Positions 12,254 through 27,200 of a stretch of 64,000 nucleotides of DNA are shown here, piece by piece. This stretch comes from Liolophura sinensis. Lineage: Eukaryota > Mollusca > Polyplacophora > Chitonida > Chitonidae. The stretch's first letter is position 1. Every line of letters begins with the position of its first letter. The position numbers and the translations under genes were made by a program. The notes below the pieces were generated by a model. It was not told the origin of the DNA and did no database searches. It saw only the letters and a program-made list of their open reading frames with translations. The stretch covers positions 1,121,001 to 1,185,000 of the forward strand of contig NC_088305.1 of NCBI RefSeq assembly GCF_032854445.1. The letters are read 5' to 3'.

Positions 12254-15200
12254 CTGCAAACAACACACACATATTAGCTCTCCCTCAATACCACAGTGAG
12301 CTTCCATGAATACCTGTGGACAGGTGAGAAGATACACATGGCAAAATCAATCATGGTCCACCCACACCTGTTCCTTGAAGACAACTTGTTGAAGATTTCA
12401 CCCATAATGGTTGTGAGAAGCTTCAGAAGTTAAGTAAGTGTTTACTTACTGATTTAATTGATTGCTGTTCCATAAATAAGAAGAATATTTCGCTTATACA
12501 ACGGCACTCAGTTTTGTGTTTAGACAAAACCAAGTCAGCCATTGCCCGGGTACACCACTAACATCTGAAACACTTCGCCTTATACACAAGGGTACTTCAG
12601 ATCCAAACAGTTGGAGAAGCTATAGAAATTATTTATTTATTTATTGGATGGGTGTTTTATGCCGAATATTATACTCATACAAAGGCACTTTATTTTATGG
12701 TTATACAAAACCAAGTCAGCCAGTGCCCGGGGGAACCACCCACCACTGGAAAACTTTGTTTACCCTAGAGTAGAACACTCTAGCTGGAGAAGCTAAGGAA
12801 ATTATTTATTCACAGGATTGGTATTCTATGCCGAACTCAAAAATATTTCGTTTATACGACCGAGGCAAGCATTATAGTGGAAAGAAACAAGACAGAAGCA
12901 TGTCTTGGTATTATATATTGTCAGCTGGACTTTTCCTGGTAGAGTGGTATACAATGCCCCACTTTTACATCACTAGTCCTTCACCAATGATAGTGGCTTA
13001 TGTGGGTGACCATACAAGGCAGCAGGACTGTTGCTGGCAGAATGGTCTAGGGTGCTCCAGTTTTACACCACTAGTCCTTCACCAATGATAGTGGCTTATG
13101 TGGGCTACCATACAAGGCAGCAGGACTGTTGCTGGCAGAATGGTCAAGGGTGCTCCAGTTTTACACCACTAGTCCTTCACCAATGATAGTGGCTTATGTG
13201 GGCTACCATACAAGGCAGCAGGACTGTTGCTGGCAGAATGGTCAAGGGTGCTCCAGTTTTACATCACTAGTCCTTCACCAATGATAGTGGCTTAGGTGGG
13301 CGACCATACAAGGCAGAAGGACTGTTGCTGGCAGAATGGTCAAGGGTGCTCCAGTTTTACATCACTATTCCTTCACCAATGATAGTGGCTTATGTGGACG
13401 ACCATACAAGGCAGAAGGACTGTTGCTGGCAGAATGGTCTAGGGTACTCCAGTTTTACATCACTAGTCCTTCACCAATGATAGTGGCTTAGGTTGGCGAC
13501 CATACAAGGCAGAAGGACTGTTGCTGGCAGAATGGTCTAGGGTACTCCAGTTTTACACCACTAGTCCTTCACCAATGATAGTGGCTTATGTGGGCGACCA
13601 TACAAGGCAGAAGGACTGTTGCTGGCAGAATGGTCTAGGGTACTCCAGTTTTACATCACTAGTCCTTCACCAATGATAGTGGCTTATGTGGGCTACCATA
13701 CAAGGCAGCAGGACTGTTGCTGGCAGAATGGTCTAGGGTGCTCCAGTTTTACATCACTAGTCCTTCACCAATGATAGTGACTTATGTGGGCGACCATACA
13801 AGGCAGCAGGACTGTTGCTGGCAGAATGGTCTAGGGTACTCCAGTTTTACATCACTAGTCCTTCACCAATGATAGTGGCTTATGTGGGCGACCATACAAG
13901 GCAGCAGGACTGTTGCTGGCAGAATGGTCTAGGGCGTTCCAGTTTTAAACCACTAGTCCTTCACCAATGATTCAATATGACAATAAGTTATGAAAAAAAG
14001 CCAACTGTCTTGAGAATGACCATTGGATTAGGTGTGAACCTCTTGTCTCCCGAGGCCTGAGGGTAGAGGGCTAATAAATAATATAAAATGTTAAGATAAC
14101 ATCTTACCATGGCCCTATGGGCGCGTCCACTCTCCCAGTTTAGCTCCTTGACAAGCTGTGACACCGTCACAAATCCTGTACCCTGAAAATACACACAAGT
14201 GTGGCATACATGTCAAGTGAACACATCTTTCAAAAACCCATTTTAGCGCTTCAGAAAACACTGCATTAATCTAAACATTGTGTAACCATAGCTGCACCTC
14301 GTTAGTCATATATAAAGCTTGAAAGTACTATGTTTCAACTAATACTGAGGGCAAATTACATTTCTATAAATGTAGAGTGTAGCACAGCTACGTATATAGT
14401 ACTGTCAAAACATGCCAACAACACCAAGCAGTACAGATAATGTCAAAAGTCAAAACATCACAGTATATGCTTAAAACTTAAAAACTGATGGCATTTGCTT
14501 CACTGATGATCAATACAACTTGTAGAAACAATGAATCAGTTTGGGAATAATTGCACACTGGCAACATATTGTAAAACATTTCCTCCACACACACTTCGCA
14601 ATACTAACATAAACAGAGCATTCAACATCAATACTGTTCAGCATTAATGAACTCTTTATATTTAAAATATTAAAACCATAAACACACTGTTCATTATTTC
14701 TTACATTAAACCTTATTGATACATTATGTATTTTCCAATAGTAGTACACATGTATGCTGTCGCTTTTTTTATCGTAACATACATCAGCTTGCTGTAGGAC
14801 AGTGGTATGGTCCATAGTTAGCTCCCCTGGAACAGACTGGACTAAGAAACTCCCTCCCACAGGAATCACAGAGAAACCGTTACCCAGCACTTTAAGTTTA
14901 CGGATAGCTCGTAAAAGGTCATCCCTGTAACCAAAACAACATTCCACAGGTCATCAATGAAACCAAAACATTCCACAGCTCATCCCTGAAACCAAAACAA
15001 CATTCTACAGCTCATCCCTGTAACCAAAACAACATTCCACAGCTCATCCCTGAAACCAAAACAACATTCTACAAATCATCCCTGTAACCAAAACAACATT
15101 CCACAGCTCATCCCTGAAACCAAAACAACATTCCACAGCTCATCCCTGAAACCAAAACAACATTCTACAAATCATCCCTGTAACCAAAACAACATTCCAC

Positions 15201-18200
15201 AGCTCATCCCTGAAACCAAAACATTCCACAGCTCATCCCTGAAACCAAAACAACATTCTACAGCTCATCCCTGAAACCAAAACAACATCTACAAATCATC
15301 CCTGTAACCAAAACAACATTCCACAGCTCATCCCTGAAACTAAAACAACATTCCACAGCTCATCTCTGAAACCAAACCAACATTCTACAGCTCATCCCTG
15401 AAACCAAAACAACATTCCACAGCTCATCCCTGAAACCAAAACAACATTCCACAGCTCATCCCTGTAACCAAAACAACATTCTGCAGCTCATCCCTGAAAC
15501 CAAAACAACATTCCACAGCTCATCCCTGTAACCAAAACAACGTTCTGCAGCTCATCCCTGTAACCAAAACAACATTCCACAGCTCATCCCTGAAACCAAA
15601 ACAACATTCCACAGCTCATCACTGAAACCAAAACAACATTCCACAGCTCATCCCTGAAACCAAAACAACATTCTACAGCTCATCCCTGTAACCAAAACAA
15701 CATTCCACAGCTCATCCCTGTAACCAAAACAACATTCCACAGCTCATCCCTGAAACCAAAACAACATTCTACAGCTCATCTCTGAAACCAAAACAACATT
15801 CCACAGCTCATCCCTGTAACCAAAACAACATTCCACAGCTCATCCCTGTAACCAAAACAACATTCCACAGCTCATCCCTGAAACCAAAACAACATTCCAC
15901 AGCTCATCTCTGAAACCAAACCAACATTCTACAGCTCATCCCTGAAACCAAAACAACATTCCACAGCTCATCCCTGAAACCAAAACAACATTCCACAGCT
16001 CATCCCTGAAACCAAAACAACATTCCACAGCTCATCCCTGAAACCAAAACAACATTCTACAGCTCATCCCTGTAACCAAAACAACATTCCACAGCTCATC
16101 CCTGTAACCAAAACAACATTCCACAGCTCATCCCTGAAACCAAAACAACATTCTACAGCTCATCCCTGAAACCAAAACAACATTCCACAGCTCATCCCTG
16201 AAACCAAAACAACATTCTACAGCTCATCTCTGAAACCAAAACAACATTCCACAGCTCATCCCTGAAACCAAAACAACATTCCACAGCTCATCCCTGAAAC
16301 CAAAACAACATTCCACAGCTCATCCCTGAAAGCAAAACAACATTCCACAGCTCATCCCTAAAACCAAAACAACATTCCACAGGTCATACATACAACAAGA
16401 ACATAATATGAAAACCCATACATATGAATCTTAGCAAAGATCAAAGCGAAATAAATTTGTCACAACAAAGCTGAACAGTTCTAAATAAATTGAAGTTCTA
16501 GGTCAGAGCAGTTGTCACGTTTACCGTCACATTCAACATCACTTCTGTCATATGACACTGTCTATTTGAAGCAGGCTGGAGCCAATGAAAAAATACTCAA
16601 GTGCATATATTTGTTGTGCTGCCTTGACGGAACCTATACAGGAAAACTGTTCAAAGCCATGTTATATCACTCAAAACTCAAAAACAAGTCTCATCATGTT
16701 TTTTTTGCACTTTTACTGGAAGACAAATCCTGAAATCAACCAAACTTGCCATGTATCTTTTACCTCCATGCTTAACTAGTTTTCACTTACATAATGACCT
16801 CTAGTTTGATGCCTGAAGTAAACCACTCACCCTTTGCCAGTTACTAACAAACTTTCCAATGTGGGATCATATCATATTGGCAAAAGGCCGACATTCTCAA
16901 ACAAAAACGTCAGGTAAGATCACACAAGAGATCACTACTGACGGCTTCTTGCCACCCAGCACACCCCAACACGAGAGATCTCTACTGACAACTTCCTGCC
17001 ACCCACCATACCCCAACACAAGAGATCTCTACTGACGGCTTCTTGCCACCCACCATACCCCAACACAAGAGATCACTACTGAAGACTTCTCGCCACCAAC
17101 CATACCCCAACACGAGAGATCGCTACTGACGGCTTCTTGCCACCCACCATACCCCGACACAAGAGATCACTGCTCACGGATTCTCGCCACCCACCATACC
17201 CCGACACAAGAGATCACTGCTGATGTTTTTTTGTCACCCACCACACCCCAACACAAGAGATCACTGCTGACGGCTTCTTGCCACCCACCATACCCCAACA
17301 CAAGAGATCACTACTGACGGTTTCTTGCCACCCACCGTACCCCAACACGAGAGATCGCTACTGACGGCTTCTTGCCACCCACCATACCCCGACACAAGAG
17401 ATCACTACGGACGGCTTTTCGTCACCCACCACACCCCAACACAAGAGATCACTACTGACGGCTTCTCACCACCCACCATACACCAACACAAGAGATCACT
17501 ACTGACGGCTTCTTGCCACCCACCACACCCCCACAAAAGAGATCACTACTGACGGCCTCTCGCCACCCACCATACCCCGACACAAGAGATCACTACTGAC
17601 GGCTTCTTGCCATCCACCACACCTCAACACGAGAGATCACTACTGACGGCTTCTCACCACCCACCATACCCCCAAAAAAGAGATCACTACTGACGGCTTC
17701 TTCCCACCCACCATACCCCAACACAAGAGATCACTGCTGACGGCTTCTTGCCACCCACCACACCCCAACACAAGAGATCACTACTGACGGCCTCTCGCCA
17801 CCCACCATACCCCCAAAAAAGAGATCACTACTGACGGCTTCTTGCCGCCCACCACACCTCAACACGAGAGATCACTAATGACGGCTTCTTGCCACCCACC
17901 ACACCCCAACACGAGAGATCACTACTGAGGGCTTCTCGCCACCCACCATACCCCCACAAAAGAGATCACTAATGATGGCTTCTCGCCACCCACCATAACC
18001 CAACACAAGAGATCACTACTGACGGCCTTTCGCCACCCACCATACCCCGACACAAGAGATCACTACTGACGGCTTCTTGCCATCCACCACACGCCAACAC
18101 AAGAGATCACTACTGACGGCTTCTTGCCATCCACCACACCCCAACACAAGAGATCACTACTGACGGCCTCTCGCCACCCACCATACCCCCACAAAAGAGA

Positions 18201-21200
18201 TCACTAATGACGGCTTCTCGCCACCCAGCATACCCCAACACAAGAGATCACTACTGACGGCTTCTTGCCATCCACCACACCCCAACACAAGAGATAACTA
18301 CTGACGGCCTCTCGCCACCCACCATACCCCCAAAAAAGAGATCGCTAATGACGGCTTCTTGCCGCCCACCACCACACCTCAATACGAGAGATCACTACTG
18401 ACGGCTTCTCACCACCCACAATACCCCAACACAAGAGATCACTACTGACAGCTTCTTGCCACCCACCACACCCTAACACAAGAGATCACTGCTGACAGCT
18501 TCTTGCCACCCAGCATACCCCAACACACGAGATCACTACTGACGGCTTTTCGTCACCCACCACACCCCAACAAAATAGATCACTATTGACAACCTCTCGC
18601 CACCCAGCACACCCCAACACGAGAGATCTCTACTGACGGCTTCTTGCCACCCACCATACACCAACACAAGAGATCACTATTGACGTCTTCTTGCCACCTA
18701 CCACACCCCAACACAAGAGATCACTACTGAGGGCTTCTCACCACCCACCACACCTCCACACAAGAGATCACTAATGACGGCTTCTTGCCATCCACCACAC
18801 CTCAACACAAGAGATCACTGCTGATGGCTTCTTGCCACCCACCACACCTCAACACGAGAGATCACTACTGAGGGCTTCTTGCTACCCAGCACACCCCAAC
18901 ACAAGAGATCACTACTGACGTCTTCTTGCCACCCACCATACACCAACACAAGAGATCACTACTGACGGCTTCTTGCTACCCAGCACACCCCAACACAAGA
19001 GATCACCGCTGATGGCTTCTTGCCACCCACCATACCCCAACACAAGAGATCACTGCTGATGGCTTCTTCTCACCCACCACATCCACCACAAGAGATCACT
19101 ACTGAGGGCTTCTCGTCACCCACCATACCCCAACACAAGAGATCACTGCTGATGGCTTCTTGCCACCCACCACACCACATCACAAGAGATCACTACTGAC
19201 GGCTTCTTGCCACCCACCATACACCAACACAAGAGATCACTACTGACGGCTTCTTGCCACCCAACACACCCCACCACAAGAGATCACTACTGACGGCTTC
19301 TTGCCACCCACCACACCTCAACACAAGAGATCACTACTGACGGCTTTTCCCCACCCATCATACCCTAACACAAGAGATCACTACTGACGGCTTCTTGCCA
19401 CCCACCACACCCCAACACAAGAGATCACTACTGACGGCTTCTCACCACCCACCACACCTCAACACAAGAGATCACGAATGACGGCTTCTTGCCACCCACC
19501 ACACCCTTACACAAGAAATCACTACTGACGGCTTCTTGCCACCCAGCATACCCCAATACACGAGATCACTACTGACGGCTTCTTGCCACCCACAGCATAC
19601 CCCAACACAAGAGATCACTGCTGACAGCTTCTTGCCACCCACCACACCCCAACACAAGAGATCACTACTGACGGCCTCTCGCCACCCACCATACCTCCAA
19701 AAAAGAGATCACGAATGACGGCTTTTCGTCACCCACCACACCCCAACACAAGGGATCGCTACTGGCGGCTTCTTGCCACCCACCACACCCCAACACAAGA
19801 GATCGCTACTGACGGCTTTTCGTCACCCACCACACCCCAACACAAGAGATCACTACTGACGGCTTCTTGCCATCCACCATACCCCAACACAAGAGATCAC
19901 TGCTGACGGCTTATTGCCACCTACAACACCCCAACACAAGAGATCACTGCTGACGGCTTATTGCCACCTACAACACCCCAACACAAGAGATCACTACTGA
20001 CGGCCTCTCGCCACCGACAATACCCTGACACAAGAGATCACTACTGAAGGCCTCTCGCCACCCTCCACACCCCCACAAAATAGATCACTATTGACGGCCT
20101 CTCGCCACCCACCATACCCCCGCAAAAGAGATCACTAATGACGTCTTTTCGCCACCCAGCATACCCCTACAAAAGAGATCACTACTGACGGCCTCTCGAC
20201 ACCCATAACACCCCAACACAAGAGATCGCTACTGACAGCTTCTTGCCACCCACAATACCCCAACACAAGAGATCACTACTGACGGCCTCTCGCCATCCAC
20301 CATACCCCGACACAAGAGATCACTACTGACGGCTTTTCGTCACCCACCATACCCCGACACAAGAGATCACTGCTGACGGCTTCTCACCACCCACCATACC
20401 CCAACACAAGAGATCACTACTGACGGCTTCTTGCCACCCACCATACCGCAACACAAGAGATCACTAATGACGGCTTCTTGCCACCCACCATACACCAACA
20501 CAAGAGATCACTAATGACGGCTTCTTGCCACCCACCACACCCCAACACAAGAGATCACTAATGACGGCTTCTTGCCACCCACCACACCCCAACACAAGAG
20601 ATCACTACTCATGGCTTCTTGCCACCCACCATACCCCAACACAAGAGATCACTACTGAGGGCTTCTCGCCACCCACCATACACCAACACAAGAGATCACT
20701 ACTGACGGCTTCTTGCCACCCACCACACCTCAACACAAGAGATCAATTCTGATGGCTTCTTGCCACTCACCACACCCCAACACAAGAGATCACTACTGAG
20801 GGCTTCTCGCCACCCACCACACCCCAACACAAGAGATCACTACTGACGGCTTCTTGCCACCCACCACACCTCAACACAAGAGATCACTACTGATGGCTTC
20901 TTGCCACCCACCACACCCTAACATAAGAGATCACTGCTGACAGCTTCTTGCCACCCAGCATACCCCGACATAAGAGATCACTACTGACGTCTTTTCGTCA
21001 CCCACCACACCCCAACACACGAGATCACTACTGACGGCTTTACGTCACCCACCACACCCTAACACAAGAGATCACTAATGACGGCTTCTTGCCACCCACC
21101 ATACCCCAACACAAGAGATCACTACTGACGGCTTCTTGCCACCCACCACACCCTAACACAAGAGATCACTGCTGACAGCTTCTTGCCACCCAGCATACCC

Positions 21201-24200
21201 CGACATAAGAGATCACTACTGACGTCTTTTCGTCACCCACCACACCCTAACACAAGAGATCACTACTGACGGCTTCTTACCACCCACCATACCCCAACAC
21301 AAGAGATCACTACTGACGGCTTCTTGCCACCCACCACACCCTAACACAAGAGATCACTGCTGACAGCTTCTTGCCACCCAGCATACCCCAACACACGAGA
21401 TCACTACTGACGGCTTTTCGTCACCCACCACACCCCAACAAAATAGATCACTATTGACAGCCTCTCGCCACCCACCATACCCCCACAAAAGAGATCACTA
21501 ATGACGGCTTCTTGCCATCCACCATACCCAAACACAAGAGATCACTACTGACGACTTCTTGCCATCCAACCATACCCCAACACAAGAGATCACTGCTGAC
21601 AGCTTTTCGTCACCCACCACACCCCAACACAAGAGATCACTACTGACGGCTTCTTGCCACCCACCATACCCCGACACAAGAGATCACTACTGAGGGCTTC
21701 TTGCTACCCACCATACCCCAACACAAGAGATCGCTACTGACGGCTTCTTGCCACCCAGCATACCCCAACACAAGAGATCACTGCTGACGGCTTCTTGCCA
21801 CCCACCACACCCCAACACAAGAGATCACTACTGACGGCCTCTCGCCACTCACCACATCCACCACAAGAGATCGCTACTGACGTCTTCTTGCCACCCACAG
21901 CATACCCCAACACAAGAGATCACTGCTGACAGCTTCTTGCCACCCACCACACCCCAACACAAGAGATCACTACTGACGGCTTTTCGTCACCCACCACACC
22001 CCAACACAAGAGATCACTGCTGACAGCTTTTCCTCACCCACCACACCCCAACACAAGAGATCACTGCTGACGGCTTCTTGCCACCCACCACACCCCAACA
22101 CAAGAGATCACTACTGACGGCTTCTCGCCACCCACCATACCCCGTCACAAGAAATCACTACTGACGGCTTCTCGCCACCCACCATACCCGAAGAACAATG
22201 CCACCTGAGGAATCTGGAAAATTTCCTCTCCGAGGATGGAACCGATATTGTCTGACACATGACCTTGACCAGCCATGTGATCTAGTTCAAATCTTGTACC
22301 ACAAAGCTCTCCCTCCAAGAGAAAGTTTAACGTATAAAAGTTAACAGATTTTGGGGGATTTCATGCTTATAACTTCAACAATGTCAAACAATGTAATAAA
22401 GATATGTGTTTGAATGCAAATTTTTTACTGGAATCAAAGCAGATTTTGGTATACAAGAGTTATAACAAGCATCGTACAGTATATTCCTAGTTTCGCATCG
22501 ACCGTTAAGCCCAGATATACTCACGTGCTAATGTCTTGTCTGCTTCTTCCTCCAGTGGCTGTCAATTTCCGCTTCAGTTCATCTATTCCTATCAAACCTG
22601 AAACAGTCAAACATGCACATTTATTTTTTTCAGCTATGGCAAAGCCTTACACCAAGGACGTTATGTTTTACTATTAATCTGTCTGTTTGGGGGTTGACAG
22701 CTGAGTGGTTAGTCTACCAGCACAGCTCAATGACTCAGAAGCCTCTCCCCATTGCTATCACTGTGAATTCAAGTCCAGCTCAAGCTGGTCTCTTCTCCTC
22801 TAAGATCTGCCAGTAACCTGCGAATGGTCATGAGTTACCTCTGGGCTATGCCCAGTTTACTCCCACCATAATGCTTGGGGTTGTCGTATAAGCAAGATAT
22901 TCTTAATCCATGATCAAATAAATAAATAATCTGTCTGTCTGTCTGTCTGCAACTTTACAGAAAAAGTTAGCACTTGGCTTTTGGTAAAAACTTGAACTCC
23001 CTTGGGCCTAGCAAGAAACAATTAAATTTTGGTTGTGATTTAGATCAACAATCTTCCCTGTCCACTACTAAGATTAACCAACACCTTACTTGTCAGACTT
23101 AAATACAGTGGGCGAGTTCTGGTATGACACGCCCACTCTCCTGGGTTCACACTACGTCTTAGCTGGGGAGTGAACCATGGTACAGTGGCTAGAGCCAATT
23201 GGCTTTCAGTTGACACCACTTTGAGACACGATTCAAATCCCACTCTCACCGGTTGAAGGGTCTCAATGGTTGTAGAGATCGAAGACATTGATGTTGCTGT
23301 TTGTGCGTTTCAACGTTTGTTCAAGACCACTTGTGTTACGGTACATGGATATGATGTGCGTACGTGTAGTTCACATGTGGGAGTGAGTGAGTGAGTGCTT
23401 GGGGTTTAACGAGGTCACATGCGGGGGAAGGTGAGTGAGTACTTGGGGTTTAACGAGGTCACGAGGGGGAGTGAGTGAGTGAGTGCTTGGAGTTTAACGA
23501 GGTCACATGTGGGAGTGGGTGAGTGTGTGCCCGGGGTTTAACAAGGTCACTTGTGGGAGTGAGTGAGTGAGTGAGTGCTTGGGGTTTAACTAGGTCACAT
23601 GTGGGAGTGACTGAGTGAGTGCTTGGGGTTTAACGAGGTCACGTGTGGGAGTGAGTGAGTGAGTGCTTGGGATTTAATGAGGTCACATGTTGGAAACTTT
23701 GTCATTCACTTGCCAAAGGTAAATGGTTGCATTACCCCGGAGACCGCCAGTGTTTGTGAAAGTGAAAGTGAAAGTCCTTAGTATTGTGTTACACAACAAT
23801 GACGCGAGACAAATTCCAGTCTTGTATGTTTACTTATTTGACTGGCATTAAAGTGAACATAAAGTGAGCCAATATAGCTGAATTAATTTATGAAGTTGTA
23901 TTCCAGAAATACTCTAAAAACATTTTTAAATTCTACACCGCTTATTAAGAAAGTAAATCGCAAACAATCGTCAGTACCTTGCCACTCATTTGGTGACGCC
24001 ATTTTGCCATGTTTTATGGTTCCATCGGTATAAAACAATGTGACGAAGAGAAAATACAAACAAAAACGCCTGATACCTAACCAAAGAGTATCATAGGGTT
24101 TGTATATGTATATGGAAATGAAGGAGTTTTCCAGGAGTTTTTTGTCATTTTCAAGGTTAGCTTAAACATCACATGCTGCAAATTATAGATTATATTTTAA

Positions 24201-27200
24201 GTCTGAATTATAGGTGCTTTAATTTACATGCATGTCTATTGAATAGTACGCTTGCTTTTGCAAGAAATATCTGCCCTTCACCTCTGTAATGCGACACATT
24301 CTTTGACCCCACCTTGGCTCAGTTAAAAAAAAGGGACGCCAGTCACTTTAGCCACTCATCAGATTTTGTAGTGAATACTATTTTTCTTTAGCCATACTTC
24401 CTTAGCAGCCATGACTCCCGTACGTCTCCTCCTGTAATTCGTTTTTATCTGCCTTGGTGTAGCTGCTAGAATCAGTTTGGTCTCTTCCAGCTATATCTGG
24501 AGTTTATCAAACACTACGTTTAGAACAATTGCCCTCAAAATAATGGATGAATGCTTGGCAGCATGTTTTTGTTTCTTGAGAGAAAAAAATCAATCCTTTT
24601 TTCAACCTATCTGTAGGATCCTAGTAAAATGTAATTTCCTCAATCAGAAAAATTTGTTACAAAATTAATTTGTACATTCAGTTTATTTAAATGCAACATT
24701 ATGATCAGTACATTGGAGTAACACATTCTGACAGGAGAAAACCAGACGGCGTACACATTTATGTAACGTTACATATTCTGAAAGATTTAATTTACTTCGG
24801 AGTCAAAAAAAAAATAGTTTATGAAGTGGAAAAGCTTCAATTTTTTTTGGGAGGTAACTTCATTTACAGGTGTAACTCTACCTTGATTTATTTCCCTTGT
24901 TTTTTTTTTTGTTTTTTTTACAATTGGTGATGAAAGGCATCCCCCAAAATGCCGTGATTTGCAGTCGTTATTTAATGAAAATGATTTCAAGTGTTATTTA
25001 ATGTAATTCAACTTACAACAATGATTAACCCCCTTTGTAGATTTCTGTCATGTAATCGCCATACAACTGTGTTGTTGCTGTTTCGCCAAGATGAGGCTGT
25101 TTGAAATGAAAGTAAGTGGATTATCTCATAAGAAAAATTGCGAAAATCTGTTAAAAACCCCAGAAACCCCAGTTTCCATTTTTTCTTAAGTAAATAAATT
25201 TGTCGCCAAAAACATTCACATTTTTTTCAAATTTTATCGCCACTTCAAAAAATTGTTCTAAATTTGCGACAATGGCGAGCGACAGCGGAAGCCCTGATTA
25301 TGGGAGAATTATCAGCGAGCTCCCGATATACAGGCGCAGAGGTCAGCAGACAATATTTAACTTCGGGACAAACTAAGATTTTCAAGAAGTTTACAGAAGT
25401 ATTTGTCTTTTTTAAGGACTTTCAAGTACCTGAAAAAGAAATTTTATTTTTCAAGCACTTTCAAGGAGTTTTATGGACTCTGTGCACCCTGTATCAGCTC
25501 TGTTGCATGTTCAAGGTCTGATGTTTCTTTTAGTTTGGCCCTCAGTAAAAGCGTGATGTTCGTGAACACATGCGTCATGTTTTAGCTTTCATGCTTGTCA
25601 TTGTCCTGCATAGGTGTAAGCACTTGGTTTATCTCACTGTACCGACTTCAAGGAATTTACCGAACATAGTAGGACCTTCTGATTAATCAGACTCTTTCTT
25701 TCCGATTTTGGGACGATATTTTCATAATAAATTTTCGTGCAAAACCGCCTGAAATGTACTACCCTTGTTTGCTAGGTACCTGAAAAACCTCCTGACATTC
25801 ACTGTAGAGCGGCAGCCAAAACAGTAGGAGCTGGATTTGAACACACGACCTCATGGGTCAAGGATCTCACTGTTGTGAGGAGCCAGCACATAAACCCTTA
25901 CAGCCCCTAGTATAATCACAGCTCTCTCAGGACTTCACTTTCAAAGGAATCCAAGCCAATTCACATAAAAACAATAACTCAAAATTATGAACACAGGATC
26001 TGCAAAGTCTACTTAGCTATATACCATGTCTGCACACAAAATAAGATGTTCATTTGGGAGCAACACCTTTGTGGTTCTGGATTCTTGAGGATTCCTGTGA
26101 AGCGAACCCATGACAGTACAATTTGATTCTGGACACAATAGATATGACAAAAGTACATGCCTGTATGCCCTGAGGAACATGTCACCCTATGTACTAACCT
26201 CCATTCCTGTGGCTGGTAGCCAGGCAGACTTCTATGATCTGTACACCCAACTCGTAATAGAAATCCCCCACACCCAGCATCTCTGCCCAGAAGCCTTTAC
26301 TCGCTGTGTAACAGTAAAACACTTATTTATTAATAATTTCATTTGTTAACATGAATAAATAATTTATTAATTTATTATTGAGTATTTCATTCATTTATTT
26401 ATTTCAGTGTTTAACCCATTACTCGAGAATTTTTCATTTGTAGCATGGCGGACAGATTTATGGGTGGATGAAAGTGGAAAGCCTGGAATAAACCACTCTG
26501 GCAAGTTACTGACGAACTTTTCCACATAAGATGAACACAAATGCACAGGTGGTCTTTAACGAATGTCAGACTGACCAAACGGTCATATAAGCATCATCTG
26601 CCACTTTTTATCACGAAGGATCCATGAGCTGTCAAAGAAAGGGAAAAATTCACTGACCACGGCAATATACTAAAGTGCTGCCTCAGTGAGACGCCATGCA
26701 GGCTAAAGACAGCACACATGATGCCTCACTCAATCACAGTACACTGACCATGAAGTCAATGAATACATGGGATATCAACCCATGGTGATCAGTGGGCACC
26801 AAATCAGGGAATTACAAAATTATCGCTTATAAATTTCTTAGCATATCCCCACCACATGTGGGCCATAATGGGAAACAAGGCCAAAAATGAGTTGTGCAAT
26901 GTCGTAATGCAGAATGGACAAAGAAACCACAAACTGAATGCCTACAGGCCAACGGATCCACTCCAATGGAGGCACACATTTCCTGAAACTGAACACGAAA
27001 TGTCGAATCCTTCTTTATGTCCCCTTTGTGTTTGCTGGCAAAGTCGGCTAGGTGAGTGCGGAATGTTTCCATTTGCTTGGCCATCTGTAAACAGAAAATT
27101 TTATAGTTTAAGTGTACCTGAATTAAAAGTTAAGTTCAAAAATGTCACCTTCTTGCTTTCTCATAATCACATGTACCTGATTAAAAGTTAAGTTCAAAAA

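Noticed and set aside
14510-14947. 145-codon open frame around SNF8 exon 6
   Set aside because: Only 14783-14924 matches SNF8; the upstream start is in the splice-site array and the downstream part runs past the GTATGT donor.
14925-16386. Regular 32-bp repeats resembling a CRISPR array
   Set aside because: Units are head-to-tail with no unique spacers, the locus is an animal intron, and the unit matches the adjacent exon edge.
22190-22340. Possible extra SNF8 exon between the 47-bp array and exon 5
   Set aside because: The sequence is unique, but the exon 5 to exon 6 junction is already in frame and matches the family without it; no family homology.
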